A stretch of DNA of 64,000 nt from LZORAL124-50-18 sp051208045 (GTDB taxonomy: Bacteria > Pseudomonadota > Gammaproteobacteria > Pseudomonadales > Oleiphilaceae): positions 1,178,001 through 1,242,000 of the forward strand of contig JBPJFY010000001.1 of NCBI GenBank assembly GCA_051208045.1. Reading direction: 5' to 3'. Shown one piece after another: positions 9,001-18,211 of this stretch. The notes below the pieces were generated by a model. That model was not told where the DNA came from, made no database searches, and saw nothing but the letters and a program-made list of their open reading frames with translations. Every line of letters starts with the position of its first letter. Within the stretch, counting starts at the first letter, position 1. A program made the translations under genes and the position numbers.

Positions 9001-9018
9001 CATCATGTACCCATGATG
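9001..9018. repeat. Short perfect inverted repeat after phaC-like gene
   Basis: CATCATG, a four-base TACC spacer, and CATGATG, starting 11 bases after the stop codon. No T-run follows. It may be a weak 3' stem-loop. A second imperfect dyad (GTGCCG / CGGCAC, 9083-9105) lies further downstream. Confidence 0.4.
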
Positions 9019-9189
9019 CCTGTCACAAAATTGACGAATAATCATGAAAGTGTGATCAATTTTACGTCTGGACTGCCGTCTCGTGCCGGTAATTACGTAC
9101 GGCACCTGCTACATTGAATAAAAGGAAAGAAGGAACTGGTCGTTGAGTCCTTTTTCCTTGTCTCGGACAGTAGTAGCCCGGAGGTAGTC

Positions 9190-9579
9190 ATGGTTTTCCG
9201 ATTGTTTGTTATTTTGATGTTTGCCAATATCGTCGTAGCGGCGAACAAAGCGCACGCCAATCAGGTTAATGCGGACTTGGCGCAGGAAATGAATCTGCAC
9301 ACGGACTTTCAACCTGCGTCTCGGTTGGCCAGTGATGATCAAACCGGCAGGAATGATTGTGTGCGGCGCTTAGTCTCAATGATGGCCAGCTACTTTTTCA
9401 ATCGGGTCACCGCGGTTCGCAATGTACAGGCAACCGATCAAGGGCAATCAGAAGCCACGGGTGTCGCCGGTATTGTAGCAGGCTCCAGTCGGCCGGAAAT
9501 CAGTTTTCTTTTCGATGGGACCTACGCTGTGGATCTCGAAAAAGGCGGTGCAGTCCTGCATTGGAAATACGACTTTTAA
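9190..9579 (+). CDS. Hypothetical exported protein
   Basis: 129 residues with a clear signal peptide (MVFRLFVILMFANIVVA, cleavage likely after the AHA at about residue 24). The mature part of about 105 residues has a single cysteine in NDCVRRL, a hydrophobic helix-like segment (RLVSMMASYFFNRVTAV) and a C-terminal beta-like part ending in VLHWKYDF. I do not recognise a family. The start is supported by GGAGG six bases before the ATG. It lies between the phaC-like gene and another small unknown gene in the same orientation. Confidence 0.65.
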   Translation: MVFRLFVILMFANIVVAANKAHANQVNADLAQEMNLHTDFQPASRLASDDQTGRNDCVRRLVSMMASYFFNRVTAVRNVQATDQGQSEATGVAGIVAGSSRPEISFLFDGTYAVDLEKGGAVLHWKYDF

Positions 9580-9644
9580 TGCCTTTGCCTGCATTATCCT
9601 CTGATCTATGCTAAGTCAATGGATTTGACAAAAGCAGGATCTCA

Positions 9645-9968
9645 ATGGCCCACACGACTCCCAACCACACCCAAACCAAACACCACTTTAAAAGTGTCTC
9701 CGAAGCCATCCTTGCGCTGAAAAAAGGCAAGAAGGATGATCGATGGTACGATGCCGCACAGTTCCTGATTGATCGTGCTACCCCCGAGGTAAAACTCATG
9801 CTTGAGGTGGGACAGGCTATGGCCCTGAGAAACCTCACTACTTCCTCGCCGAAAAAAGTGCTCTCCCTGAAAGACTGGATTCTTTATGGCGGGCTCATTA
9901 TTCTGATGACTGCGGGTGTCATCTGGGTAGGACTCAAGCTGGTGCTCATGGCTCGTAGTTGTGCCTGA
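9645..9968 (+). CDS. Hypothetical protein with one C-terminal membrane helix
   Basis: 107 residues. The N-terminal 75 residues are soluble and charged (SVSEAILALKKGKKDDRWYD, then a helix DAAQFLIDRATPEVKLMLEVGQAMALRNL). A single hydrophobic helix follows (WILYGGLIILMTAGVIWVGL, about 80-99), so the bulk is predicted to face the cytoplasm as a tail-anchored type protein. AGGA six bases before the ATG supports the start. No family recognised. It lies 65 bases after the exported unknown and may share its transcript. Confidence 0.6.
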   Translation: MAHTTPNHTQTKHHFKSVSEAILALKKGKKDDRWYDAAQFLIDRATPEVKLMLEVGQAMALRNLTTSSPKKVLSLKDWILYGGLIILMTAGVIWVGLKLVLMARSCA

Positions 9969-10221
9969 TTGCAGAATGAGCAGCTTTTTTCAATTCAGAG
10001 ATCAAATTTGATGATTGTCAAGCTTTTCACATAGTTCATTTGGCATACTACCTTCCAGTGAAGGAGTGGGGTGAACAGGCAGTGCGTAAAGCAATCAATG
10101 ATTCATACGATGCAAGCGCTTTCATTCTTGTATTCATTCTTTTCTAGGTAATGCGGCTCACCATGAATTGAGGGGGCTGTATATGACTGACATATATAAA
10201 AAAATAGGACAGGGAAAAATC

Positions 10222-12438
10222 ATGGCTGAGAATCCGGTACTTTACAAAGACGTGGATCAGTGTGTGGATGCGATTATTGAAAAGGTTGGTAAGGAAATTA
10301 CCTTCGGCATGCCTTTGGGGTTGGGGAAACCTTTGCATCTGGTGAACGCAATCTATCAACGCGCCAAAAAGGACTCTTCCATCAAGTTGCATATCGTGAC
10401 AGCGATTGCGCTGGAGAAGCCCACAGGAGCGAGCGACCTGGAGAGAAAATTCCTGGGGCCATTTGCGGAGCGCTTGTTTGGTGGCATTCCTGATGTGGAA
10501 TATGTTGTGGATATGCGTAATAAGCAGTTACCAGCCAACGTTGAAGTATCCGAGTTTTTCTTCAAAGCCGGTAGCTTCCTGAATCACCGAGTACAACAGG
10601 AAAACTATATCAGCACCAACTACACCCATGTGGTGAGAGACTTGCTCATCAATGGCGTGAACGTGGTGTCTCAGATGATTTCCAAGCGTGAGCGCGATGG
10701 CAAAGTGTCCTACAGCTTAAGCTGTAATCCGGATACCTCCCTGGATATTTCACGTGCCATGCGTGACCTGGAAAAGCAGGGTAAAAAGATAGCGGTCATT
10801 GGTGAAGTCAACCAAAACCTCCCCTTCATGGTGAACCACTCTGAGACTGATGGGGCTGAGTTTGACATGATCATCGATAACCCCAAATATGATTGTAAAT
10901 TGTTTGGGGCACCCAATATGGCGATTACCCCAGCCGATCACTTCATTGGTTTTAATGCCAGTACGCTGTTGAAAGACGGTGGCACGCTGCAGGTGGGGAT
11001 TGGTTCCTTGGGCAGTGCGTTAGTCAACAGTGCCATTATGCGTCATCAGAACAATGCCGAATATGGCGAGCTGATGGATGAGTTAAAGCTGGAAGAAAAG
11101 TTTCCTGTGATCGACCAGATTGGCGGGCGCTCTCGTTTTGATGAAGGGCTGTATGGCTGCAGTGAAATGATGGTAGATGGGTTTATCTATCTGTATAAAG
11201 CCGGCATCCTGAAACGGCAGGTGTTTGATGATGTTGTCATTCAGAACCTTCTGAACGAAAAGAAAATCAGCACAGATGTTAAGCCTGAGATGCTCGATGC
11301 GCTGCTCGAAGCCGAAGCCATTGATGATACGTTGCGCGCTAAAGACGTTGCCTATCTGAAGCAATGGGGCATATTCAAGCCCGAAGTAGAGTTAAAAGGT
11401 GGCTCTCTGGTGTGTGGTGATCAGAGCATGAGCCTGGATCTGACCAAGGCTTCCAACCGCAAAAAGATTGAAGAGCACTGCCTGGGCGATAAGCTCAAAG
11501 GTGGCATCGTCATGCATGGTGGCTTCTTCCTGGGTCCACAGCAGTTTTATACGCTGCTGAAAGAGTTGACTGACGAAGAAAATGAACAAATCTGTATGAC
11601 CAGCGTTCAGTTTATCAACCACTTGTATGACCATTACCTGGGCGATCAGAAGATCAAAGTGGCTCAGCGCAAGGATGCCCGATTCGTGAATTCCACGATG
11701 ATGTATACGCTCAATGGAGCTGCTGTGTCTGATGGTCTGGCGAATGGTAAAGTGGTGAGCGGCGTCGGCGGGCAGTATAACTTCGTGGCCATGGCGCATG
11801 AAATGGACGATGCACGTTCCATCCTGAAGCTCAAGTCCACGCGGATGAGTGGTGGAAAACCCGCTTCCAACATCGTGTTTAACTACGCGCATTGTACGAT
11901 ACCCCGTCACCTTCGTGACATCGTGGTTACAGAGTATGGTGTGGCGGATCTTCTCGGTAGATCCGACAAAGACGTGTATATCGAGTTGATCAAAATCTCG
12001 GATTCAAGATTCCAGGAAGAATTGCTTGCACAAGCCAAAGCGGCGGGTAAAGTGCCTCAGGACTATGTGCTTCCCGATCTGTACAAGCATAATTTGCCGG
12101 AGAACCTGGCCGCTCTGTATAAAAAATACAGTGCGAAAGGCTTCTTTGATCCCTTCCCCTTCGGCTGCGACTTCACTGCTGAAGAGTTGAAAATCGGAAA
12201 GGCTCTGAAGTCTCTGAAGGCCAAAACCGGTTCCACCCAAGGTAAACTGAAGTGTATCTGGAATGCACTGAAAGTGAGAGATATTCCAAGTGAAGCCATG
12301 CCACTCCTCGAACGAATGAATATGGTTCACACGGAGAACTTTAAGGAAAAACTGGAGCAGAAACTGCTTGTGTCTGAAATGCTCGCGCTAGGTGTAGTAA
12401 AGCCTGACGGGCAGCCTGCCGCAGCAGCAACAGCCTGA
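10222..12438 (+). CDS. Acetyl-CoA hydrolase/transferase C-terminal domain protein
   Basis: About 738 residues from the ATG at 10222 (AGGGA before it). An in-frame ATG at 10183 with a strong AGGGGG is an equally good start and would add 13 residues. The C-terminal half matches the acetyl-CoA hydrolase/transferase C domain: GRSDKDVYIELIKISD, the SGVGGQYNFVAMAH segment and RHLRDIVVTEYGVADL are typical of CoA-transferases such as 4-hydroxybutyrate CoA-transferase. The N-terminal half also follows a CoA-transferase-like plan (FGMPLGLGKPLHLVNAIY, GGTLQVGIGSLGSALV) with a long insert. It probably moves CoA between short or medium acyl groups; the substrate is unknown. A strong terminator follows. 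Confidence 0.75.
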   Translation: MAENPVLYKDVDQCVDAIIEKVGKEITFGMPLGLGKPLHLVNAIYQRAKKDSSIKLHIVTAIALEKPTGASDLERKFLGPFAERLFGGIPDVEYVVDMRNKQLPANVEVSEFFFKAGSFLNHRVQQENYISTNYTHVVRDLLINGVNVVSQMISKRERDGKVSYSLSCNPDTSLDISRAMRDLEKQGKKIAVIGEVNQNLPFMVNHSETDGAEFDMIIDNPKYDCKLFGAPNMAITPADHFIGFNASTLLKDGGTLQVGIGSLGSALVNSAIMRHQNNAEYGELMDELKLEEKFPVIDQIGGRSRFDEGLYGCSEMMVDGFIYLYKAGILKRQVFDDVVIQNLLNEKKISTDVKPEMLDALLEAEAIDDTLRAKDVAYLKQWGIFKPEVELKGGSLVCGDQSMSLDLTKASNRKKIEEHCLGDKLKGGIVMHGGFFLGPQQFYTLLKELTDEENEQICMTSVQFINHLYDHYLGDQKIKVAQRKDARFVNSTMMYTLNGAAVSDGLANGKVVSGVGGQYNFVAMAHEMDDARSILKLKSTRMSGGKPASNIVFNYAHCTIPRHLRDIVVTEYGVADLLGRSDKDVYIELIKISDSRFQEELLAQAKAAGKVPQDYVLPDLYKHNLPENLAALYKKYSAKGFFDPFPFGCDFTAEELKIGKALKSLKAKTGSTQGKLKCIWNALKVRDIPSEAMPLLERMNMVHTENFKEKLEQKLLVSEMLALGVVKPDGQPAAAATA

Positions 12439-12456
12439 TCGTTCTGGATATGCAAC

Positions 12457-12489
12457 AGCCCCGGCTTTAAGCCGGGGTTTTTGTTTTTT
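12457..12489 (+). terminator. Rho-independent terminator after the CoA-transferase-like gene
   Basis: CCCCGGC (12459-12465), loop TTTAA, GCCGGGG (12471-12477), followed at once by TTTTTGTTTTTTT. Nineteen bases after the stop codon. Confidence 0.93.
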
Positions 12490-12556
12490 TGCGGTCTCTT
12501 CCTCGTTCCCTTTATGGTACTATGCCGCGTTTTCTCGTTCAGGAATTCAGCGGGCT

Positions 12557-12979
12557 ATGACTAAAAAAGCATTCAGTATCCATTACAACCTGAAAAATGC
12601 AGACGGCGTGGTGGTAGACACCTCCATGGGGGGGCCTCCGCTGGAATTTGTTGAGGGTGATGGCTCGATCGTGCGTGGTCTTGAGATGGCACTGCTTCAG
12701 CGTGAAGCAGGTGACATTGTCTCGGTCACTGTACCGCCGGAACTCGCCTACGGCAATGTGGATGAGGGCAAAGTCTTTCAGGTGCCCCTGACGTCGTTCG
12801 ACAATCACGCACAAATCAAGCCCGGTATGTTGTGTCAAACCCATGATCGTGAGCAAACGTCCGTCGTCAAAATCCTGGATGTTCGGGATAATATGGTGCT
12901 GGTGGATGCCAACCACCCCTTAGCAGGATTTGCACTCCACTTTGAAGTCGAGATTCTCTCTATCAAGCTGCTTGACTGA
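12557..12979 (+). CDS. FKBP-type peptidyl-prolyl isomerase, SlyD-like
   Basis: 140 residues. SlyD-type proteins combine a prolyl isomerase domain with an inserted chaperone flap. Visible features are YNLKNADGVVVDTS, GDGSIVRGLEMALLQREAGD and the VPPELAYGNVDEGKV junction into the flap, with the FKBP strand NHPLAGFALHFEVEI at the end. It lacks the histidine/cysteine-rich metal-binding tail of E. coli SlyD, so it is closer to the short SlyD/FkpB-type forms. The stop overlaps the end of the convergent acyltransferase gene by 17 bases. Confidence 0.88.
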   Translation: MTKKAFSIHYNLKNADGVVVDTSMGGPPLEFVEGDGSIVRGLEMALLQREAGDIVSVTVPPELAYGNVDEGKVFQVPLTSFDNHAQIKPGMLCQTHDREQTSVVKILDVRDNMVLVDANHPLAGFALHFEVEILSIKLLD

Positions 12980-13733
12980 ATTCAGATGTTGTACTCACGA
13001 GCGAACGGCTGATGCAGTGCTCGATCTGGGTAGTGACAGCTTCAATATCCGAGTTTAAGTCGATGGGGATTGAAGCATGGTAGTGAATCCGCACCTGGAT
13101 AACCTCACATGCAAAAACCTGCCAGAGGTGCTGCCGAAACTCATCCTCTCCGATGAACGGACTAATCGTACATGGGGCACCTTGGGGTGTCAGGTACTGA
13201 ATAGTGATGGGATGTATGCAGGACCGCGCGTCCTGTGCTGAATACAGTAGTCGGCTGTGAAATCTTTTCACGGACGTACCCCCAGTTGTCGTGCCTTCTG
13301 GAAAAACCAAAACGCTCACCTGTTCTCGCAGCTTTTCAGCGATTTGTTGCCGTACTCTGCCAGATTGACCACTGCCGCGCTCAATGAACAGAGTGCCTGC
13401 CGCTTCTGCCAGTGCACCAATCAGCGGCCACCGACGCACTTCTGATTTTGAAAGAAAACGCAGGGGCACACGGCTGCCTAATACAGGGATATCCATCCAG
13501 GAAATATGATTGCTCACAATCAGCCCAGGCTGATTCGGGCGATCTCCTCTTGTCTCAATCTTAATTTTCATACACCAGCAAAATAGCCTGAGCAGGCGTT
13601 GTGCTGTGCGTGTGCGTTCATGATGAACTCCCGATAACCAGTCCCACACGAGGAAGTAAAAAGCAGCTGAAAAGCAGGTAAACAGGAAAAGTGCAAACAA
13701 AAAAGTTCGGGATAATTGTCGCGCAAACACCAT
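12963..13733 (-). CDS. Lysophospholipid/lyso-ornithine lipid acyltransferase (OlsA-type PlsC domain)
   Basis: 256 residues with an N-terminal hydrophobic helix (about 8-30) and a PlsC acyltransferase domain. The catalytic HX4D motif is H76-D81 (NHISWMD); VFPEGTT at 143-148 binds the acyl acceptor, and LFIERGSG is the third block. Because it directly follows an OlsB-type N-acyltransferase gene (13-base gap), its likely job is to O-acylate lyso-ornithine lipid, as OlsA does. It could also act on lysophosphatidic acid. The pair is transcribed towards the SlyD-like gene. Confidence 0.82.
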   Translation of the reverse strand: MVFARQLSRTFLFALFLFTCFSAAFYFLVWDWLSGVHHERTRTAQRLLRLFCWCMKIKIETRGDRPNQPGLIVSNHISWMDIPVLGSRVPLRFLSKSEVRRWPLIGALAEAAGTLFIERGSGQSGRVRQQIAEKLREQVSVLVFPEGTTTGGTSVKRFHSRLLYSAQDARSCIHPITIQYLTPQGAPCTISPFIGEDEFRQHLWQVFACEVIQVRIHYHASIPIDLNSDIEAVTTQIEHCISRSLVSTTSEFSQAA

Positions 13734-13746
13734 ACCTATCTTCTTC

Positions 13747-14502
13747 TCAACGGTTTTTTAAATAATGTTTTTTGTAACGGGCAGGAAGATCTTCTATATC
13801 CAAAAGAATCAGCAGGTCTGCACACTTAAAGTCCGGATCCCAGCAGGGATCGCCGCACACTTTAGCGCCGAGGCGCATATACGCGCTAAGTAGTGCAGGG
13901 ATGTCCCCTTTGTCGATAGCAGCCGGCTCGTGATTGGCCAAATGAGGGAGAGCACGAACTGGGATGGTGAAGAATTCAGGGGGAGCCAGATAATTTTTCT
14001 TCAGATGCTCTGCTATGGCCCAGGCTCTTCGTCCGCCATCCTGCATACTGATGCTGCCACAGCCAATCATATACTTATAGTTGTTTTCTACCAAAAAGCG
14101 GGTAATGCCCGACCATAGAAGCGAGAGTGTGGCTCCGTTTCGATAGTTTGGACTGACACAGGTTCTTCCAATCTCCATAATTTTGTGCGGACTTTTTTTC
14201 AGGTTGGTGAGATCAAATTCCGTTTCCGAGTAGAATCCACCCGTACGCTTAGCTGCTTCATCAGTGAGTATTCGCGTGGTGGCGGCAATTTCGCCGGTCA
14301 CTTCATCCTGTACCACCAATTGGGCACAGTAGGTGTCAAAATGATCCACATCCTGATTCGTGTGAGGCCCAAAGCTGGCCCCATACTCTTCACTGAAAAC
14401 CTGATAGCGTAGTCGTTGAGCGTTTTCGATAGTTACCCTGGATGTGGCCAGAGAAACTGACAATGATCGAATTGTGCTGCGTTTGGTTTGTAACTTCTGC
14501 AT
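13747..14502 (-). CDS. olsB: Ornithine-acyl-ACP N-acyltransferase (OlsB-type, GNAT fold)
   Basis: 251 residues. OlsB transfers a 3-hydroxyacyl group from ACP to ornithine, the first step of ornithine-lipid synthesis. The N-terminal part has the GNAT-like RLRYQVFSEEYGA segment, VQDEVTGEIAATTRIL, and the family block IMEIGRTCVSPNYRNGATLSLLW. The later GCGSISMQDGG and YMRLGAKVCGDPCWDPDFKCADLL blocks are typical of hemolysin-like/OlsB proteins. The adjacent PlsC-domain gene gives the two-gene ols arrangement. The gene call is by motif and context; no substrate can be proved. Confidence 0.8.
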   Translation of the reverse strand: MQKLQTKRSTIRSLSVSLATSRVTIENAQRLRYQVFSEEYGASFGPHTNQDVDHFDTYCAQLVVQDEVTGEIAATTRILTDEAAKRTGGFYSETEFDLTNLKKSPHKIMEIGRTCVSPNYRNGATLSLLWSGITRFLVENNYKYMIGCGSISMQDGGRRAWAIAEHLKKNYLAPPEFFTIPVRALPHLANHEPAAIDKGDIPALLSAYMRLGAKVCGDPCWDPDFKCADLLILLDIEDLPARYKKHYLKNR

Positions 14503-14815
14503 AGGTTTTTACCCATTTATCTGTTTTGCTTGATGCTATGCAGCCTGGTTTACAAATCCATGACCTTCGGATGGCGGTTTTGTTACATGTACCGGTGTTT
14601 TACTACCTTCGAGGGCAAATTTGGGAAGATTTGATTTAAAAATCAGAATTTTAGTGAATTTTCATGTAATTTCGTAAACAGCATATATACTTATGAGAAG
14701 GAAGTACCCTGCTATTGACCTCGACGCTTGGTTTTCAATGGGATCAAAGGCTTAAGGGGAGTGGGGCACGCGATTTTGAGTTCGATAATAACAACCCGTA
14801 GATGGCGAGTGTTGA

Positions 14816-15562
14816 ATGGATAATCTAGATAACAGCGAAGCATGGCGAATTCTCATTGTAGAAGATGACGAGCGTCTGGCGGACTTAACCAAAGAGTATC
14901 TTGAAAGCAATGGATTGGTGGTGTCGGTAGAGCCCAATGGCACCCACGCAATCGAGCGCATTAAAAACGAAAAACCCGATCTGGTTGTGCTGGATCTGAT
15001 GCTGCCAGGAGAAGATGGTCTGTCTATCTGTCGTAAAGTGCGTCCCAGCTACAATGGCCCGATCTTGATGCTGACTGCGCGCACAGACGATCTGGATCAG
15101 GTGCTCGGCCTTGAGATGGGGGCAGATGATTACATGTCGAAGCCGGTCAGACCGCGAGTTTTACTGGCGCGAATTCGAGCGCTGTTGCGGCGTATTAAAG
15201 AGCAGCCGGCAGCCGAGGCAGCATCGGTGGGTGCTTCTGCCGGAGAAGAGGAGCAAACGCGTCTTGTATTCAATGATCTGATCGTTGATAAGTCGATGCG
15301 TGAAGCCTGGCTAAACGATGAAAGCATTGATTTAACAAGCGCAGAATTTGACTTGTTGTGGCTGCTTGCCAGCAATGCCGGGAATGTGTTGAGTCGGGAG
15401 GAAATTTTTACGTCGCTTCGCGGCATTGAATACGATGGTCAGGATCGATCCATTGATGTGCGGGTGTCCCGCATTCGTCCCAAAATTGGGGATGACCCCG
15501 TGCATCCGCGCAGAATTAAAACCGTACGCAGCAAAGGCTACTTGTTTGTACGGGAAGCTTGA
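14816..15562 (+). CDS. OmpR/RstA-family response regulator
   Basis: 248 residues. The receiver domain (11-125) has acidic pocket E16-D17-D18, phospho-acceptor D60 in VVLDLMLPG, T87 and K109. A linker rich in Ala/Glu (about 126-145) leads to a winged-helix DNA-binding domain ending VRSKGYLFVRE, with VDVRVSRIRPKIGDD as the recognition-helix region. It closely resembles RstA. The sensor gene starts 40 bases downstream. The about 310-base gap to olsB holds the divergent promoters; I could not place them with confidence. Confidence 0.9.
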   Translation: MDNLDNSEAWRILIVEDDERLADLTKEYLESNGLVVSVEPNGTHAIERIKNEKPDLVVLDLMLPGEDGLSICRKVRPSYNGPILMLTARTDDLDQVLGLEMGADDYMSKPVRPRVLLARIRALLRRIKEQPAAEAASVGASAGEEEQTRLVFNDLIVDKSMREAWLNDESIDLTSAEFDLLWLLASNAGNVLSREEIFTSLRGIEYDGQDRSIDVRVSRIRPKIGDDPVHPRRIKTVRSKGYLFVREA

Positions 15563-15602
15563 GTTCACACCAGGTGTGACCGGCATTTGACAGGATTCGT
15601 CC

Positions 15603-17171
15603 GTGAACAGTTTGTTTATTCGTGTATTTGGAGGCCTGCTTCTATCGCTGGTAGTTGTAGGCTTTTTTTGTTCCCTGCTTTTTTCGTCTTTGAACAAAGT
15701 ACGGTTTGAAGATCACGCCATAGAAGTTGCAGAGCCGCTTATGAAGTGGTTAGCACACCTGCCGCAAAAAGACCTCGCGACAGTGTTGTCTATCAATCTT
15801 CCTCCGGGCGTACAAATCACCTTGACGGAGGCAAAGGGTTTGAACCTGGACGCCCTGACGGCTGAGCGATTGTCGTGGGGGCAGGTCGTGGTTCAAAACT
15901 CAGGCAAAGGCAATCATGTATTTCAGAAATATGATTCAGGCTTGATGTTGACGGGCTATTTCCCTGATTTTTACCGAGACGTTGCCGGTACTTTCTTTAA
16001 TGTGGTTAACCACCAGTTAGCCAATGCCCCGGGCAAGCGGCTCAGAGAGGAGGTTGCCGAGCTTACCGCCGTTACCGGTCACGAAATCGTGTTGATTGAT
16101 GATGAAGATATGCTGCCGGACCCGTCAATTCTTGAAGACCTCGCTGACTATCGACAGGCCGTGCAGCAAGCGAGCGACGGCAGTATTCGGAGGTTTTACA
16201 TTCAGCTGAATTCGGGTGAAATTGCGCGGATAGCTTTCAAAGAAGGATTTAACCCTTTGGCCTGGCCGATCGTGATGGTCCTGATTGTAGTGAGTGGCAG
16301 TATGTTGGCCGGGACAGTGTATCTGCTTCTGCAGGCACTGAGTGTTCGCCTGCGTAACCTGGAAACCGTGGCTGGCCGAATCGCTCGGGGTGAGCTGGAC
16401 GCCCGGGTAAAAATTCTGAAAATGGATGTTCTGGGGCGCCTTGGTGAGTCTTTCAACAGTATGGCAGACCACATTCAGCGGCTTGTTCTGGTTCAAAAAG
16501 AGATGATTCATGCCGTTTCTCATGAGTTAAGAACGCCGGTAGCGCGCATTCGATTTGGGGTGCAAATGATTGAGGATTGCCCATCCCGGGAGGCCATGAC
16601 CCGCCAGCTGAAGGGGATCGATAACGATATCCAGGAGTTGGATGAGCTGATCGATGAAATCCTGACTTATGCCCGGCTGGAGCAGGGGGGGCCTATTCTC
16701 GACATTCAGGAGTCTGACATCGTTAAAATTGTCTCTCAGGTTGTTTCGGAGCAGAGCAGTGTTATGCCTGACCTTGCGATAGGCGCTGACTTTCAAGGGG
16801 ATTCCACTAACTGGAGATTATCCGAAATTGAGCCGAGATACATTCATCGGGCCATTCAGAACCTGGTGGGCAATGCGACACGGTATTGTAAATCTACGGT
16901 CACAGTGAAGTGTAATTTTGATGCCGAGACGTGTCGTGTGGATGTGGAAGATGACGGTCCCGGTATTCCTGAGTCGGATTGGGAGAAAGTGTTTACGCCC
17001 TTTGCTCGGTTAGATGATAGTCGCACTCGATCCTCCGGAGGCTATGGATTGGGCTTATCCATAGTGCGCAGAATCCTGTTCTGGCACGGCGGTCAGGCAA
17101 TTCTTGGTCGCAGTGAAATGGGAGGGGCAAAATTCACCCTCATCTGGCCGCGTGTTCAGCAGGCCGCCTGA
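15603..17171 (+). CDS. RstB-like sensor histidine kinase
   Basis: 522 residues, partner of the upstream response regulator. Order: membrane helix 7-28, periplasmic sensor domain 30-220, second membrane helix 221-245, HAMP 240-295, dimerisation/phospho-acceptor domain with H307 in AVSHELRTP, then the ATPase domain with the N box NLVGNATRYC, G1 box DDGPGIP and G2 box GGYGLGLSIVRR. All catalytic motifs are intact, unlike the kinase-like protein near minC. The start is GTG with no strong ribosome site, probably coupled to the regulator. The stimulus is unknown. Confidence 0.9.
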   Translation: MNSLFIRVFGGLLLSLVVVGFFCSLLFSSLNKVRFEDHAIEVAEPLMKWLAHLPQKDLATVLSINLPPGVQITLTEAKGLNLDALTAERLSWGQVVVQNSGKGNHVFQKYDSGLMLTGYFPDFYRDVAGTFFNVVNHQLANAPGKRLREEVAELTAVTGHEIVLIDDEDMLPDPSILEDLADYRQAVQQASDGSIRRFYIQLNSGEIARIAFKEGFNPLAWPIVMVLIVVSGSMLAGTVYLLLQALSVRLRNLETVAGRIARGELDARVKILKMDVLGRLGESFNSMADHIQRLVLVQKEMIHAVSHELRTPVARIRFGVQMIEDCPSREAMTRQLKGIDNDIQELDELIDEILTYARLEQGGPILDIQESDIVKIVSQVVSEQSSVMPDLAIGADFQGDSTNWRLSEIEPRYIHRAIQNLVGNATRYCKSTVTVKCNFDAETCRVDVEDDGPGIPESDWEKVFTPFARLDDSRTRSSGGYGLGLSIVRRILFWHGGQAILGRSEMGGAKFTLIWPRVQQAA

Positions 17172-17366
17172 CATCAGGGTCGCTTCCAGTGCTTCTGAAA
17201 ACTCCGCCGGTTACCTAATGTTACGCATCGTTGCCATCTTTACATAAAGGGACGAAACGACAACAGATAAATTGAATATGCTGGGCAATACTGAATTTGT
17301 AAAGGATGACTCTTTGAGGTTGTAGTTCTATTGAACTTTCCTTGTTTCATTTTTCTCTATTTGTCC

Positions 17367-17393
17367 AGGGCTCTGTTTAGAGCCCTTTTTTTG
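17367..17393 (+). terminator. Rho-independent terminator downstream of the rstB-like gene
   Basis: GGGCTCT (17368-17374), loop GTTT, AGAGCCC (17379-17385), then seven T. It lies about 195 bases after the sensor stop and just before the convergent glpR end. The 195-base gap holds no other gene that I can support. Confidence 0.9.
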
Positions 17394-17400
17394 TGTTCGA

Positions 17401-18162
17401 TCAGCCGGTTACGGTGAGCCTTACGCCGGATTCTTTGATAAGGGCCAGGATCGAGTCTGGTGGTTGGCGATCTGTAAACAGGTGGTCGGCCTGTGCCAGG
17501 TTTCCGAGCCGGATCATTGCATTTCTGCCGAACTTGGAATGATCTGCTGCCAGGTACACCGCCCTGGAATGCTCAATAATCGCTTGGGCGACCCGGACCT
17601 CCTGGTAGTCAAAGTCCAGTAACTCTCCATCCTCATCAATACCGCTGATGCCGATTAAAGCGAAGTCTACTTTAAACTGCTTTACAAAATCCACCGTGGC
17701 TTCACCTATGATTCCTCCGTCTCTGGATCGAACCTCTCCCCCCGCAATGATGACGTTGAAATCCTCTTTAGCGCTCAAAATGCTCGCAACATGCAGGTTA
17801 TTGGTAATAATGGTCAATCCCTCATGTCGGAGCAGGGCTTTTGCGATCGTTTCTGTCGTTGTGCCGATGTTGATAAACATTGAGGAATGATCGGGCACTC
17901 GGCTTGCAATGGCCTCTGCGATCCTTTGCTTTTCTTCCAGTAGATGTATGGCGCGATCCGAATAGGCCGCATTGAATGTGCTGGACGGGATGCCCGCACC
18001 GCCATGATATCGGCGAACCCGATTTTCCTCGTTGAGTATATTGATGTCGCGTCGAATGGTTTGAGGGGTGACTTGAAAATGATCGGCCAACTCCTCAATC
18101 GTGACAAATCCTTTTTCTTTTACGAGTTCAATGATCTGGTTATGTCTGTTATTTTGCGTCAT
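17401..18162 (-). CDS. glpR: Glycerol-3-phosphate regulon repressor GlpR (DeoR family)
   Basis: 253 residues from the ATG at 18162. The N-terminal DeoR winged helix (RHNQIIELVKEKGFVTIEELADHFQVTPQTIRRDINIL) aligns with GlpR from its first residues, which decides the start; an in-frame ATG at 18210 and a longer open frame exist. The C-terminal sugar-phosphate-binding domain has FINIGTTTETIAKAL, TNNLHVASIL, AGGEVRSRDGGIIG and AADHSKFGRNAMI. It sits divergently beside glpK, its classic target, with operator-like sequence between them. Confidence 0.92.
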   Translation of the reverse strand: MTQNNRHNQIIELVKEKGFVTIEELADHFQVTPQTIRRDINILNEENRVRRYHGGAGIPSSTFNAAYSDRAIHLLEEKQRIAEAIASRVPDHSSMFINIGTTTETIAKALLRHEGLTIITNNLHVASILSAKEDFNVIIAGGEVRSRDGGIIGEATVDFVKQFKVDFALIGISGIDEDGELLDFDYQEVRVAQAIIEHSRAVYLAADHSKFGRNAMIRLGNLAQADHLFTDRQPPDSILALIKESGVRLTVTG

Positions 18163-18211
18163 ATAATTACGGTGTCCGTCATTCGTGCGGAAATCATAGG
18201 GCTGGTTCATG

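Noticed and set aside
9083..9105. GTGCCG/CGGCAC dyad as a rho-independent terminator
   Set aside because: No T-run on either strand; kept only as a possible regulatory dyad.
9969..10182. Possible sRNA or promoter in the gap before the CoA-transferase-like gene
   Set aside because: No convincing promoter/terminator pair; only a short direct repeat of TTCATTCTT was seen.
17333..17360. Good sigma-E promoter match GAACTT-N17-TCTAT on the plus strand
   Set aside because: Transcription would start around 17367, at the base of a strong terminator hairpin, giving an RNA of about 25 bases. It is probably chance in a T-rich stretch.
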